Source: Nitrospira sp. (GTDB lineage: Bacteria; Nitrospirota; Nitrospiria; Nitrospirales; Nitrospiraceae). Taken from it: 59,157 nt of DNA. Positions 45,436 through 54,955 of the stretch are shown here, piece by piece; positions within the stretch are counted from its first letter, which is position 1; every line of letters starts with the position of its first letter. Under the pieces are notes generated by a model. The model worked only from the letters and a program-made list of their open reading frames with translations. It was not told where the DNA came from and did no database searches. A program made the position numbers and the translations under genes. The stretch is taken from NCBI GenBank assembly GCA_016873515.1, contig VGXB01000008.1:1-59157 (forward strand), given 5' to 3'.

Positions 45436-46755
45436 CTAGTGCGTCAACAATTGGGAGAGCGTCGGCTCAAAATTCGGGAATGATGTATCGATGCACCCAC
45501 TGTCGGCAATCGTCATGCGCCGATCCGCCGTAAGCCCGCCGATCGCCAACGCCATGGCCACTCGATGGTCGCCATGGCTCTTGGCCCCGGACATCGCGCG
45601 CAGGCGGCCGTTCCCTCCCACTCGCCCTAACCCTTGAATCACCATGCCGTCCGGCCGCTCGGTGATCTGGGCTCCCATCGCCTGCAACTCTTGGCTCATG
45701 GTGGCAATGCGGTCACTTTCCTTGACCCGGAGCTCCTCGGCGCCGGAAATCACAGTAGCGCCATCCGCCACTGCCGCGGCTACACAGAGGATGGGAAATT
45801 CATCGATCGTCTGCGGAATGAGATCAGGACCAATCGTCACGCCCTTGAGTGACGCAGACTTTACCCGGAGATCAGCCACCGGCTCGCCCGCCTCTTCACG
45901 TTGGGTCAGGATCTGAATGTCGGCCCCCATCTTCTTCATCACCTCGATCAACCCGGTCCTGGTCGGATTGAGTCCGACATTCCGGATCGTCACATCCGAA
46001 CCGGGAATAATGGTCGCGCCCACAAGAAAAAACGCGGCGGCGGAAAAATCACCGGGGATGACGACGCGACGGCCCGCCCATCCGGCCGACATCCGCCCTT
46101 GCAAGACCAAGTCGCTGCCGTCTTTGGCCAGCGGAATGCCGAAAAATCGAAACATCCGCTCGGTATGATCCCGCGAAAGGCGTGGCTCCCCGAACCTGGT
46201 GACACCCTCGGCAAACAAGCCGGCAAGCAGCAGCGAGGATTTCACCTGCGCGCTGGCGACCGGCGAACGATATTCCATCCCCTGGAGCCGTTTGCCGGTG
46301 ATGGCCAACGGAGCCAGCTCCCCCCCTTTCCGTCCCGCGATCACGGCGCCCATCTCGCGCAACGGCTTGACCACGCGCCCCATGGGACGCCGGCGAATTG
46401 ATTCGTCTCCGGTGAGCACGGTAAAGAAATTCTGGCCTGCCAGCACTCCTACCAGCAAGCGAATGCCCGTCCCGGAATTCCCGCAATCGATCGGGCCATT
46501 GGGTTCGCTCAACCCCCAAAATCCTTTGCCGTGAACAGTCAACCGCTCAGGCATCTCGTCGATCTTGATGCCAAGCGCTTGAAAGGCGCGCATCGTGTTT
46601 AGGCAATCTTCCCCGCGGCAATAATCCGACACCGTGCTCGTGCCTTCCGCCAGAGCCGTGAGGATGAGTGCGCGATGGGTGACGGACTTGTCGCCTGGAA
46701 CCGTCATCGTTCCCTTGAGCGACCGGCCCGGCATGGTAGTGAATGACGTCTTCAT
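45436..46755 (-). CDS. aroA: 3-phosphoshikimate 1-carboxyvinyltransferase (EPSP synthase)
   Basis: Sixth step of the shikimate pathway, the target of glyphosate. 439 residues; PGDKSVTHRALILTALAEG, NSGTGIRLLVGVLAG (helix and active-site loop), RPMGRVVKPLREMGA and GDFSAAAFFLVGA. The LVGVLAGQ region with GNSGTGIRL suggests a class II-like EPSP synthase rather than E. coli type (GNAGTAMRPL); sensitivity not inferred. tyrA ends 4 nt upstream. Confidence 0.94.
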   Translation of the reverse strand: MKTSFTTMPGRSLKGTMTVPGDKSVTHRALILTALAEGTSTVSDYCRGEDCLNTMRAFQALGIKIDEMPERLTVHGKGFWGLSEPNGPIDCGNSGTGIRLLVGVLAGQNFFTVLTGDESIRRRPMGRVVKPLREMGAVIAGRKGGELAPLAITGKRLQGMEYRSPVASAQVKSSLLLAGLFAEGVTRFGEPRLSRDHTERMFRFFGIPLAKDGSDLVLQGRMSAGWAGRRVVIPGDFSAAAFFLVGATIIPGSDVTIRNVGLNPTRTGLIEVMKKMGADIQILTQREEAGEPVADLRVKSASLKGVTIGPDLIPQTIDEFPILCVAAAVADGATVISGAEELRVKESDRIATMSQELQAMGAQITERPDGMVIQGLGRVGGNGRLRAMSGAKSHGDHRVAMALAIGGLTADRRMTIADSGCIDTSFPNFEPTLSQLLTH

Positions 46756-46759
46756 GGGG

Positions 46760-47656
46760 TCACAGGGGCATCGAGGGACGCGTGTTCAATTTCTCTCGTT
46801 CGGCTTTTGCCTGCTCCAGCGCGCGTTCGATTCCCGCCGCGTCTCCTGCCTTGATCAGCCGTTTCAATTCTTCTAAGGCCCGTTCGTATTGCTCGATAAA
46901 CAAGACCACGTTGTCCCGATTCCATAAGAAAATGTCGCGCCACATTTCCGGTGAGCTGGCGGCGATGCGTGTCATATCCCGCAACCCGCCGCCGGAATGG
47001 CCGGCCAAATCCAGCGCATGGAGCTGGTGGTCGCGCAGCTCGGCCAGCGCATTTATGAGCGCAAATGCCGCCACATGAGGCAAGTGGCTGACAGCGCCAA
47101 GAATTTGATCGTGGAGATGGGGGTCCATGGTCAACAGGATTGATTCGGTGGCCTCCCACAGTTGCTTAATACGTTCCAACGCACAAGGGTCGGTCCGCTT
47201 CGTTGGCGTGAGAATGCACCGCGCGCCCTTGAACAACTGATCAGATCCAGCCGCGACACCAGTTTTCTCTTTCCCGGCGATCGGATGGGCGCCAACAAAG
47301 TGCACACCGGCCGGCATAGCCGCCTCTGACCTCTCGACCAATGTCCCCTTCACGCTGCCCACATCGCTCACGATGGTGCCCGGCGTCAAGCAATGAGCCC
47401 AATGCTTGAGATGGCGTTCGTACGTATCAACCGGCGTCGCCAGAATTATCAGATCCGATCCTTGCACCCCGTCTGTGGGATCGTCCACATACCGGTCTAT
47501 CGCGCCAACGCTCACGGCCGTTTTGAGATTCTCCAGGCTCCGGCCGACACCCACAACATGATCAGCCAGCCTTTTGCGCCGGAGGATCATCCCCAGCGAT
47601 CCGCCAATCAGCCCAACCCCGATAATCGCCGCCTGTTTGAAATGAACCGCCATCAA
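46760..47656 (-). CDS. tyrA: Prephenate dehydrogenase
   Basis: Oxidative decarboxylation of prephenate to 4-hydroxyphenylpyruvate in tyrosine synthesis. 298 residues; Rossmann loop IIGVGLIGGSLGMILRR, VSDVGSVKG, HFVGAHPIAGKEKTGV with the catalytic His, and SHLPHVAAFALINAL. No chorismate mutase or ACT domain is fused, so allosteric control must act elsewhere (pheA and aroF have regulatory domains). Confidence 0.94.
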   Translation of the reverse strand: MMAVHFKQAAIIGVGLIGGSLGMILRRKRLADHVVGVGRSLENLKTAVSVGAIDRYVDDPTDGVQGSDLIILATPVDTYERHLKHWAHCLTPGTIVSDVGSVKGTLVERSEAAMPAGVHFVGAHPIAGKEKTGVAAGSDQLFKGARCILTPTKRTDPCALERIKQLWEATESILLTMDPHLHDQILGAVSHLPHVAAFALINALAELRDHQLHALDLAGHSGGGLRDMTRIAASSPEMWRDIFLWNRDNVVLFIEQYERALEELKRLIKAGDAAGIERALEQAKAEREKLNTRPSMPL

Positions 47657-47662
47657 CGAAAT

Positions 47663-48676
47663 CTACACCTCTCTCCCGACGGCTTTGGCAATCGCGGCCA
47701 GGTCGTGCATCAACGCTTTGAATTTCTCCGGCGTGATCGACTCCTCGCCGTCGCACAAAGCGCATTCAGGATTGGAATGCACCTCGATCAACAGGCCATC
47801 GGCGCCAGCAGCGACCGCCGCCTTCGACATGGGTCCCACCAAGTCCCACTTGCCCGTGGCATGGCTGGGATCCACGATGACGGGGAGGTGCGACAGCTTT
47901 TTCAGCGTCGGAATGGCTGCCAGATCGAGTGTATTTCGATATTGGGTTTCAAACGTCCGGATGCCCCGTTCACAGAGTATCACGTTCCGATTGCCCCGCG
48001 ACATAATGTACTCCGCGGATAAGAGAAACTCTTTGATGGTCGCGGAGAGGCCCCGTTTCAGCAGCACTGGCTTGTCATAGGCGCCGACTTCCTTCAGCAA
48101 CTCAAAGTTCTGCATGTTCCTGGTGCCGACCTGGATGATGTCCGCTTTTTCCAGGAACAGTTCGATGTCGCGGGTATCCAAGATTTCGCTGACGACCGGC
48201 AGCCCGGTCTGTTTCCTCGCCTCAACCAAATAATCCAGCCCTTCCCGGCCCAACCCTTGGAAGGAATAGGGTGACGTTCTGGGCTTATAGGCGCCACCTC
48301 GGAGCACTGACGCTCCGGCGGCTTTGACTTCATGTGCGATGCCCAACGTCAATTCGAGCCGCTCGACCGCGCAAGGGCCCGCCATGACAGCCAGTTTCTT
48401 ATCGCCGATCCTTACCCCGTTCACATCGATGACCGTTCCTTCTTTTTGAAACTCCCGGCTCACGAGTTTCCACGGCGCCAGGATCGGCAAGACGCTCTCG
48501 ACCCCAGGAAGAGCGTTCAACGGCTGGCTGTGTAAAATCCGGTCGTCGCCGATCACCCCAATGATCGTACGTTCCTGTCCAGTAGAAATCTGCGATTTCA
48601 ATCCCAGATCCCGCAGGCGATCGATGATATGATCCACTTGGCTTTGGGACACGTCCGGTTTCAACACAATAATCAT
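47663..48676 (-). CDS. aroF: 3-deoxy-7-phosphoheptulonate synthase (type I-beta, DAHP synthase)
   Basis: Entry reaction of the shikimate pathway. 337 residues; an N-terminal ferredoxin-like domain (about 1-70, MIIVLKPDVSQSQVDHIID) as in Thermotoga-type enzymes that allows feedback inhibition, then the barrel with MAGPCAVE (metal Cys), LRGGAYKPRTSPYSFQG, LLKRGLSATIKEFLLSAEYI and VDPSHATGKW. It stands in one run with pheA, hisC, tyrA and aroA. Confidence 0.95.
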   Translation of the reverse strand: MIIVLKPDVSQSQVDHIIDRLRDLGLKSQISTGQERTIIGVIGDDRILHSQPLNALPGVESVLPILAPWKLVSREFQKEGTVIDVNGVRIGDKKLAVMAGPCAVERLELTLGIAHEVKAAGASVLRGGAYKPRTSPYSFQGLGREGLDYLVEARKQTGLPVVSEILDTRDIELFLEKADIIQVGTRNMQNFELLKEVGAYDKPVLLKRGLSATIKEFLLSAEYIMSRGNRNVILCERGIRTFETQYRNTLDLAAIPTLKKLSHLPVIVDPSHATGKWDLVGPMSKAAVAAGADGLLIEVHSNPECALCDGEESITPEKFKALMHDLAAIAKAVGREV

Positions 48677-48699
48677 GATTTCCTCACAGTTCTGCTCTT

Positions 48700-49776
48700 C
48701 TACTTCAACACGGCCTTGAGCGCATGGAGGAAGACGGCGTTCTCCTCCGCCTGTCCGATGGTGACCCGAAGCATAGTTCCTTCGATGTGGCGCACGATGA
48801 TCCCTTCGCGCAACAACGATTCGAACACTCGGCGCCCGTCCCGCTTAACGTCAAAGTAGAGAAAATTTGCCTCGCTTGGGATCGGCGTGAATCCCAGCGT
48901 TCTCAGGCCTTGCCCCATTTGCTCCATTCCCGCGGCATTGACGGCCCGGCTCTTCGTGACATGCTCATCATCGTCCAGCGCGGCCAGCGCCACCCGCTGG
49001 GCAAGGCTGTTGGCGTTGAAGGGCGGCCGCACCCGATTCAGCAGATCGTTGATGGCTGGCGTGCTGATCCCGTACCCGATCCGCAACCCCGCCAGTCCAT
49101 AGATTTTCGAAAATGTCCTGAGGACGATGGCGTTGCGTCCTGCTTTGACATACGCGAGCGTATCGGGAAATCGCGGGTCGCGGACATATTCATAATAGGC
49201 CTCGTCGAACACCACGATGACATCCTCTGGCACGACAGCCATAAGCCGAGTGACCGCCTCACTCGGCACGATCGTCCCCGTCGGATTATTGGGATTGCAG
49301 AGGAAGAGCAGTCTTGTTCGGGGAGTCACAGCTCGGACCATCGACTCGAGATCATGCGTCCAATTGGCCAGCGGGACGATGACCGGCTTGCCGTGCGCAG
49401 CTGTCACTTCCATCTTGTAGATGACAAAGGTGTGATCGGCCATCACGGCTTCATCGCCGGGGGCCAAGAACGTTCGGGCCAGCAACCCTAAAATCTCATC
49501 CGACCCATTGCCCAGAATGACCTGCTCGCGTGTCACTTTCCAGTGATCGGCAATGGCCTGACGAAGCTGATAGGCACCCCCATCAGGATACCGATGCAAC
49601 TGACCGGCTGCACCCTCCAACGCAGCCACGGCCTTAGGAGAAGGGCCGAGAGGATTTTCATTGGAGGCGAGTTTGATTACACGGCTCAAGCCAAGCTCGC
49701 GCTGCAGTTCGTCGATCGGTTTGCCCGGCACATACGGGCTCAGCGATTGAATATCTGGATGGACGTGGAGTGCCAT
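48700..49776 (-). CDS. hisC: Histidinol-phosphate/aromatic aminotransferase
   Basis: PLP enzyme of the HisC family. 358 residues; NENPLGPSPKAVAALEG, GNGSDEILGLLARTF, NPNNPTGTIV, FDEAYYEY and the PLP Lys in RTFSKIYGLAGLRIGY. Between pheA and aroF it most likely serves as the aromatic aminotransferase as well as, or instead of, the histidine step; the sequence alone does not decide. Confidence 0.93.
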   Translation of the reverse strand: MALHVHPDIQSLSPYVPGKPIDELQRELGLSRVIKLASNENPLGPSPKAVAALEGAAGQLHRYPDGGAYQLRQAIADHWKVTREQVILGNGSDEILGLLARTFLAPGDEAVMADHTFVIYKMEVTAAHGKPVIVPLANWTHDLESMVRAVTPRTRLLFLCNPNNPTGTIVPSEAVTRLMAVVPEDVIVVFDEAYYEYVRDPRFPDTLAYVKAGRNAIVLRTFSKIYGLAGLRIGYGISTPAINDLLNRVRPPFNANSLAQRVALAALDDDEHVTKSRAVNAAGMEQMGQGLRTLGFTPIPSEANFLYFDVKRDGRRVFESLLREGIIVRHIEGTMLRVTIGQAEENAVFLHALKAVLK

Positions 49777-49780
49777 GAGC

Positions 49781-50860
49781 CTAGTAATGCGCGGGGTAGG
49801 AACCGAGAATCTTCATAAACAGACACCGCCCCTTCACTTCTTCGATGGCCTTGCTGAGCCGGTCTTCCGCAATGTGGCCTTCGACGTCGACGAAGAAAAT
49901 ATATTCCCAGGCTTTCCGCTGCGAGGGCCTGGATTCAATTTTCGTCATGCTGATCCCGTGCGAGGCGAACGGGCGAAGCAGATCGTAAAGTGCACCCACC
50001 TTGTCCTTGATGGACAACATCAGGGACGTCTTGTCCCTTCCCGTCCGCTCCGACGGCTTCTGCGACAACACGAGAAACCTGGTCATGTTATTCACATTGT
50101 CTTCGATGCGGGCCTTGATGACTTTGAGCCCGTATAACTGGCTGGCCAATTCGGACGCAATTGCCGCCGACGACGGTTCGTCGATGCAGAGCTCGGCCGC
50201 GCGCGCGGTGCTGGCGACCTCGACGGCCGGGACGTGCGGAAGGTTGGTCTCCAACCAGTTTCGGCATTGAGCGATCGCGTGCGGATGCGAGTGGATCTTC
50301 TTCACCTCTTCAATCAAACCAGACTTCGACAGGAGATGGTGGGAGACTTCCTGCAGAACTTCCCCGTAGATCAGCAGATTGGAATCGATGAACATGTCCA
50401 GGGTGTGATTGACGACCCCTTCGGTGGTATTTTCGATCGGCACAACTCCGAAATTAGCTCGCCCCCGTTCCACCTCGTTGAACACCTCTGTGATGCTATG
50501 GGCCGGCACATACTGAACCGATGAGCCGAACTTCTGCATACAGGCCATGTGAGTGAAGGTCGCGCGCGGCCCGAGATAGGCGACTTTCTGGGGTCCCTCC
50601 AGCGACAGCGACGCCGACATGATTTCCCGATAGACTGAACGGATGGCGTCGGTGGGAAACGGGCCGGTATTGAGCTTCGTCAGCCGTTCGATAATCGCGG
50701 CCTCCCGTCCCGGTGTATGGAGATTGGCCCCCGCATCCTTGGCCTTCTTGATTTTGCCGATCTCGATGACGCTCATGGAACGCTCATTCAGCAGACGGAT
50801 GATCTCGTCGTCGATCCGGTCGATCTCTTGCCGATATTCGAACATGTCTTTAGGCATCAT
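49781..50860 (-). CDS. pheA: Bifunctional chorismate mutase/prephenate dehydratase (P-protein)
   Basis: Two steps to phenylpyruvate. 359 residues: AroQ mutase (about 1-90, MFEYRQEIDRIDDEIIRLLN), dehydratase (about 95-275, with GVVPIENTTEGVVNHTLD and the NMTRFLVL motif) and a C-terminal ACT domain (about 285-358) with KIESRPSQRKAWEY, the phenylalanine-binding site. ATG 50860 or 50857 both precede MPKDMFEYR; a longer frame upstream is not needed. It is the first gene of the aromatic run. Confidence 0.93.
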   Translation of the reverse strand: MMPKDMFEYRQEIDRIDDEIIRLLNERSMSVIEIGKIKKAKDAGANLHTPGREAAIIERLTKLNTGPFPTDAIRSVYREIMSASLSLEGPQKVAYLGPRATFTHMACMQKFGSSVQYVPAHSITEVFNEVERGRANFGVVPIENTTEGVVNHTLDMFIDSNLLIYGEVLQEVSHHLLSKSGLIEEVKKIHSHPHAIAQCRNWLETNLPHVPAVEVASTARAAELCIDEPSSAAIASELASQLYGLKVIKARIEDNVNNMTRFLVLSQKPSERTGRDKTSLMLSIKDKVGALYDLLRPFASHGISMTKIESRPSQRKAWEYIFFVDVEGHIAEDRLSKAIEEVKGRCLFMKILGSYPAHY

Positions 50861-51036
50861 GCGCTCGCTCGGCCATCCGACCAGTTGAATGGCTCGACTT
50901 GGGCCCACCAATCCCACTGTGGATGAAGAAGTCTAGGATTGTACAGGATCGGTCAAAACTCTTGCAAGGAAGACGCTGAGGACTCAAGAGAACCGGCCGT
51001 GAGCGCACCGGATTCTGGGCCTCTCCCCACTGGCGC

Positions 51037-52041
51037 CTACAGGAGCCTGGCTGGCGGCTTCTTGAAATGCTCGAACGCCAGTTTGGTCACTTGCCGGCCA
51101 CGGCCGGTTCGATCCAAAAACCCAGCTTGAATCAGATAGGGCTCGTAGACATCCTCGATGGTGCCTCTGTCTTCCTGAACCGCCGCGGCAAGCGAGTCTA
51201 CGCCGACCGGTCCACCGTTGAACTTGTCGATGATCGTGAGCAGAATCTTCCGGTCCATGTCGTCGAACCCGGCTTCGTCGATACCCACCCACGCCAGGCC
51301 TTCCTGCGCCACTCCCTTAGAAATACGGCCGTCGGCCTTGACCTGAGCATAGTCCCGGATCCGTTTGATCAGCCGGTTGACGATCCGTGGCGTGCCACGA
51401 GCACGGCTCGCGATTTCCGCGGCCCCTTCCTGATCAATCTCCACGCCCAGGACCCCGGCTGACCTCGTCACAATGGCTTGAAGTTCTGGCGGCGAATAGA
51501 ATTCCAACCGATATACCAGCCCAAACCGGTCTCGCAGGGGCGACGTCAGCGCACCGGCCCTGGTCGTCGCCCCCACGAGGGTAAACCGAGGCAGGTCGAG
51601 TTTGACTGTCTTGGTCGCAGGACCTTGGCCAATCACTAAATCCAGTTGATAGTCCTCCATTGCCGGATAGAGGGCTTCTTCGACCGCGGCGGGCAGCCGA
51701 TGAATCTCATCGATGAAAAGCACATCATATTCCTGCAAATTGGTCAGGATTGCCGCCAGATCACCAGCATGGGTAAGCACCAGCCCGGAGGTAGACCGCA
51801 GAGTGGCCCCCATTTCCTTGGCGATGATATGGGCGATCGTGGTCTTCCCCAGACCAGGCGGGCCGTAGAAAATGGCGTGATCCAGCGAATCGCCTCGTTG
51901 CTTCGCTGCTTCAATGCAGATGCGCAGCGACTCTTTCATTTTCTCTTGCCCGACATAGTCGTCGAGCGTCTGCGGACGCAGCACGTTCTCGAGCCCCCGC
52001 TCGTCGTCCATCACACGGTTCGTCAGAACTCGCTCAGTCAT
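51037..52041 (-). CDS. ruvB: Holliday junction branch-migration helicase RuvB
   Basis: Hexameric AAA+ motor of RuvAB. 334 residues; Walker [17 protein letters not shown], Walker [10 protein letters not shown], sensor [18 protein letters not shown] and the winged-helix end ([20 protein letters not shown]). It is separated from ruvA by a decayed gene. Confidence 0.95.
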   Translation of the reverse strand: MTERVLTNRVMDDERGLENVLRPQTLDDYVGQEKMKESLRICIEAAKQRGDSLDHAIFYGPPGLGKTTIAHIIAKEMGATLRSTSGLVLTHAGDLAAILTNLQEYDVLFIDEIHRLPAAVEEALYPAMEDYQLDLVIGQGPATKTVKLDLPRFTLVGATTRAGALTSPLRDRFGLVYRLEFYSPPELQAIVTRSAGVLGVEIDQEGAAEIASRARGTPRIVNRLIKRIRDYAQVKADGRISKGVAQEGLAWVGIDEAGFDDMDRKILLTIIDKFNGGPVGVDSLAAAVQEDRGTIEDVYEPYLIQAGFLDRTGRGRQVTKLAFEHFKKPPARLL

Positions 52042-52053
52042 CTTGGCATAGAA

Positions 52054-52545
52054 CTACTTGTTGTCAGGTATCTGTTGATACTTGGGCGGAATAGGCAGCA
52101 CCCCCTGCCCTGGCGTGGCCGTACTGCCGCAATCCGGAGGGCAAATCTTGTCCCCTTGCCTGAGATCCAGCAGATTCGCGTCCATTTTCCTCAATTGGTA
52201 CTAGGAGACCCACCCACCGTCTTTCCTGCCACAACGGGCCGGGACAGATGAGCCACCCGATTTCCGCATGCCCTTCCAGATAAGAATCGCAAATTGCCCG
52301 CATGGTGGCTTCGAGCGGCACACATGCGACGAGTGTCGGAGCCCCCCCCTTGCAACTCTCTGCCGACTGCGTGACGCCGGTGGTTGCATACCCGTCAGGA
52401 CAGCTCCCGCAAGTCATCCGAATACTTTTGAGTTCGGTAGACTCGTCCGCCATTCCCAAAGCCGGAAAGTCCCCGCAACCAGTGAACCTCCTAGGCCGAC
52501 GATGATCACCAGCCTTCCGATATGAGCCGACGCCTGTGTGAACAT
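52054..52545 (-). pseudogene. Decayed exported cysteine-motif protein between ruvA and ruvB
   Basis: An ATG 2 nt after the ruvA stop opens MFTQASAHIGRLVIIVGLGG (signal or TM). A frame change near 52465-52475 is needed to continue into MTCGSCPDGYATTGVTQSAE...CKGGAPTLVACVP. A second change near 52250-52262 leads to SSVPARCGRKDGGWVS; a TAG at 52201-52203 interrupts, then QLRKMDANLLDLRQGDK and ICPPDCGSTATPGQG follow to the stop at 52054. Repeated C-xx-C-P-(D/E)-G-(Y/H) units imply a disulfide-rich envelope protein. Three lesions suggest real decay, though indel errors could account for two. Confidence 0.65.
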
Positions 52546-52547
52546 GG

Positions 52548-53156
52548 TTACCCCCTCGCGAGTTCCTTGAGTCCTTCGCGAACCAACTGTTTGAGCGCAA
52601 CCGGGCCTGCAGCAGCCTTGGTGACTCGCTTCAACGCCTCTTTCGCGTCTTGTGGACGATAGCCTAAGTTTACCAGAGCTGAGAGCGCATCTTCGAACGG
52701 CCCGTCGATGCCGTCCGGTTCAAGGACGGGAATCTGGGCGGAAACCGGCTGAATTTTCCCGACCTTGTCTTTCAACTCGAGGGCGATCCGGCTTGCGGAC
52801 TTCGTCCCAATTCCAGGCACCGTCGACAATTTGTCTACGTCTTCGGTCTGAATCGCGTGGACCAGCTCAGTCACGGGCAAGTTGGACAGCACACTGAGAG
52901 CGAGTTTAGGACCAATACCCGACACGGTCGTCAGGAGAAGAAACGAATCTTTCTCGCTCTTTGAGAGAAAGCCGAACAGCTGGATCGCATCTTCTCGAAG
53001 ATGAGTGTGAATATTCAGCGCGGTGATGTCGTCGAGATTGGGCAGGGCGTAATAGGTGCTAAGTGGGATATGCACTTCATAGCCGACCCCTTGGACATCC
53101 AGCGTGAGGTGCGTCGGAGCTTTGAACGCCAACCGCCCCGTCAAAAAGGCGATCAT
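52548..53156 (-). CDS. ruvA: Holliday junction DNA-binding protein RuvA
   Basis: Tetrameric junction-binding partner of RuvB. 202 residues: OB-fold (MIAFLTGRLAFKAPTHLTLD), two HhH motifs (LLTTVSGIGPKLALSVLSNL and LSTVPGIGTKSASRIALELK) and the C-terminal RuvB-contacting domain (ALVNLGYRPQDAKEALKRV). yebC lies 41 nt upstream; no ruvC between them. Confidence 0.95.
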   Translation of the reverse strand: MIAFLTGRLAFKAPTHLTLDVQGVGYEVHIPLSTYYALPNLDDITALNIHTHLREDAIQLFGFLSKSEKDSFLLLTTVSGIGPKLALSVLSNLPVTELVHAIQTEDVDKLSTVPGIGTKSASRIALELKDKVGKIQPVSAQIPVLEPDGIDGPFEDALSALVNLGYRPQDAKEALKRVTKAAAGPVALKQLVREGLKELARG

Positions 53157-53197
53157 CTCATCTCATGATCCCGGTAACAGCGGTGGACCCAACCGGC

Positions 53198-53953
53198 CTA
53201 TCCAGCGGTGATGGCTACCTTTTCCATCACTTCATCGGAGATATCAAAATTCGCGTGAGCCTTCTGCACATCGTCGTGCTCGTCCATGATTTCCATCAGC
53301 TTGAGCATCTGCTCAGCGGGTTTTTCATCAAGACGAACGGTATTTTGCGGGATGTAGGTAATCTCGGCGAGCACGGTCTCAATCTTGGCATCGGCCAACG
53401 CCTTTTTGATCGCTTCAAAGTCGTGGGAATCCGTGATGACCTCGAAGGATTTGTCGCCGACTTTGACATCTTCCGCTCCAGCGTCAAGCGCCAACGAGAG
53501 CAGTCGGTCTTCGTCTACCTTGGCCTTATCGACGGTCAGGAGCCCCTTCTTGTGAAACTGCCACGCCACGGCCCCCGCCTCCGCCATATTCCCGTGGTTT
53601 TTGGTAAACAGACTGCGAATTTCCGCTACCGTGCGGTTGCGATTGTCGCTGGTGATTTCGAGCAGCAGCGCAGTGCCTCCTGGCCCATACCCTTCCAGTG
53701 TAAACTCTTCGTATGTCACTCCAGGCAACTCACCTGTGCCGCGCTGGATAGCCTTCTTCAGCGTCTCCCCTGGCATATTGGCTTCCTTGGCCTTGGCAAT
53801 GGCCAAGCGCAGACGGGGATTGCCGTCCGGGTCCCCACCCGAGCGAGCGGCGATCGTCACCTCACGAATAATTCGGGTAAAGATTTTCCCGCGTTTGGCG
53901 TCCTGAGCCCCTTTGTGTCGTTTGATGGTCGCCCAGTGGCTATGTCCACCCAT
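53198..53953 (-). CDS. yebC: YebC/PmpR-family protein
   Basis: Cytoplasmic protein of the YebC/TACO1 family, described both as a transcriptional regulator and as a translation factor for difficult proline stretches. 251 residues; GGHSHWATIKRHKGAQDAKR, IAKAKEANMPGETLKKAIQR and GYGPGGTALLLEITSDNRNR are diagnostic. SD GGAGGG before the ATG. Confidence 0.94.
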   Translation of the reverse strand: MGGHSHWATIKRHKGAQDAKRGKIFTRIIREVTIAARSGGDPDGNPRLRLAIAKAKEANMPGETLKKAIQRGTGELPGVTYEEFTLEGYGPGGTALLLEITSDNRNRTVAEIRSLFTKNHGNMAEAGAVAWQFHKKGLLTVDKAKVDEDRLLSLALDAGAEDVKVGDKSFEVITDSHDFEAIKKALADAKIETVLAEITYIPQNTVRLDEKPAEQMLKLMEIMDEHDDVQKAHANFDISDEVMEKVAITAG

Positions 53954-54051
53954 ATCTACCCTCCTCTACCCAACCTTGCACACGTGGTCGGCTAGAGATG
54001 CGTGAGAACCACCAATGATTGTGACCGATAAAACTGCTATTGCCGGATCCG

Positions 54052-54774
54052 CTACATGAATTTCATGAACTTGTCCTTGGCATCATCCATCACTTGCGCC
54101 GTGATGGTGGCTAGCCCTCGCTCCTTGGCCATCCGCTCCACTTCTTTCCGGGCCATCGGACGGATGAAATCAGGAATGTTCTCCAACCGCTGCTCGGCTT
54201 CGCGTGACCAGGTCATGCCCTCCGGGGAATAATTCTTGGCATCATCCATCACTTGCAGAGTGATGCTCTTGAACCCCTGCTTGCGCGCATAGCCCTCCAC
54301 ACTCGCCTGCACCATCGGCTTCACGAACGCCGGCAGCCGATCCAGTTTCTCTTTTGCATCCGCCGTCCATGTAAATTCCGCAGGCCCGCCGTTCATTGGC
54401 TTCCCGGAGTTCGTCAATCCCATCTCAGCGACCATAGCGGAGAAGGGACAGCCACTCGCTTTTTCAGGGGCCTTCGCAGGCGATGTCGCCGTGGCCGCGA
54501 TCGCTGGTGCGGCCGGATTGGGCATTGGAGCAGAGGCAGTCTGACCATTTCCTCCGAGGGCGCGTAACCCGTCCAGAGAGGCGGCCGGCTCAGCCTTCGG
54601 ACTGAGCTTCAAACCGAGAGAATTCATCATGTTCGTTTCGCCGGCGTTGGTGACCATCGAAAACTTGGCATTGCAGGACGGACAGCCGAAGAACACCCCA
54701 AGAGAACTTTCACCAGGCTTTTCAACCTTTTCCAGATTCATGTAAGTTTCACAATTGAGACACACGAACTTCAT
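54052..54774 (-). CDS. Zinc-ribbon protein with two PCP_red domains
   Basis: 240 residues: an N-terminal zinc ribbon (C5-x2-C8, C31-x2-C34), a low-complexity Ala/Pro linker (about 60-130), then two PCP_red domains, 133-180 (FTWTADAKEKLDRLPAFVKP) and 186-235 (MTWSREAEQRLENIPDFIRP), each ending in the same ITxQVMDDAK phrase. The two copies are more like each other than most, suggesting local duplication. Function unknown; the domain is related to the end of the dark protochlorophyllide reductase B subunit. SD GAGGAG. It stands alone between yebC and the sulfate operon. Confidence 0.8.
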   Translation of the reverse strand: MKFVCLNCETYMNLEKVEKPGESSLGVFFGCPSCNAKFSMVTNAGETNMMNSLGLKLSPKAEPAASLDGLRALGGNGQTASAPMPNPAAPAIAATATSPAKAPEKASGCPFSAMVAEMGLTNSGKPMNGGPAEFTWTADAKEKLDRLPAFVKPMVQASVEGYARKQGFKSITLQVMDDAKNYSPEGMTWSREAEQRLENIPDFIRPMARKEVERMAKERGLATITAQVMDDAKDKFMKFM

Positions 54775-54955
54775 ATTCGCTCCTCTCGCAACAGCTGACG
54801 CGCACTCCTCAGTCCATCTACTCGTGCAGCAGTTTCACAAGTTCGAACTGGTGAGAATCGTGAGCGGGAGTACCGTAACACGGGACTTTTAGGCGAGTCA
54901 AACCACTCGAATGAGGGGGACCTGTGGCAGGGAACCATCCGGCTAACCTCGGTCC

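Noticed and set aside
52064-52600. 178-codon single frame between ruvA and ruvB as an intact gene
   Set aside because: It overlaps ruvA and its N- and C-terminal parts do not fit; the conserved-looking pieces lie in three frames, so a decayed gene explains it better.
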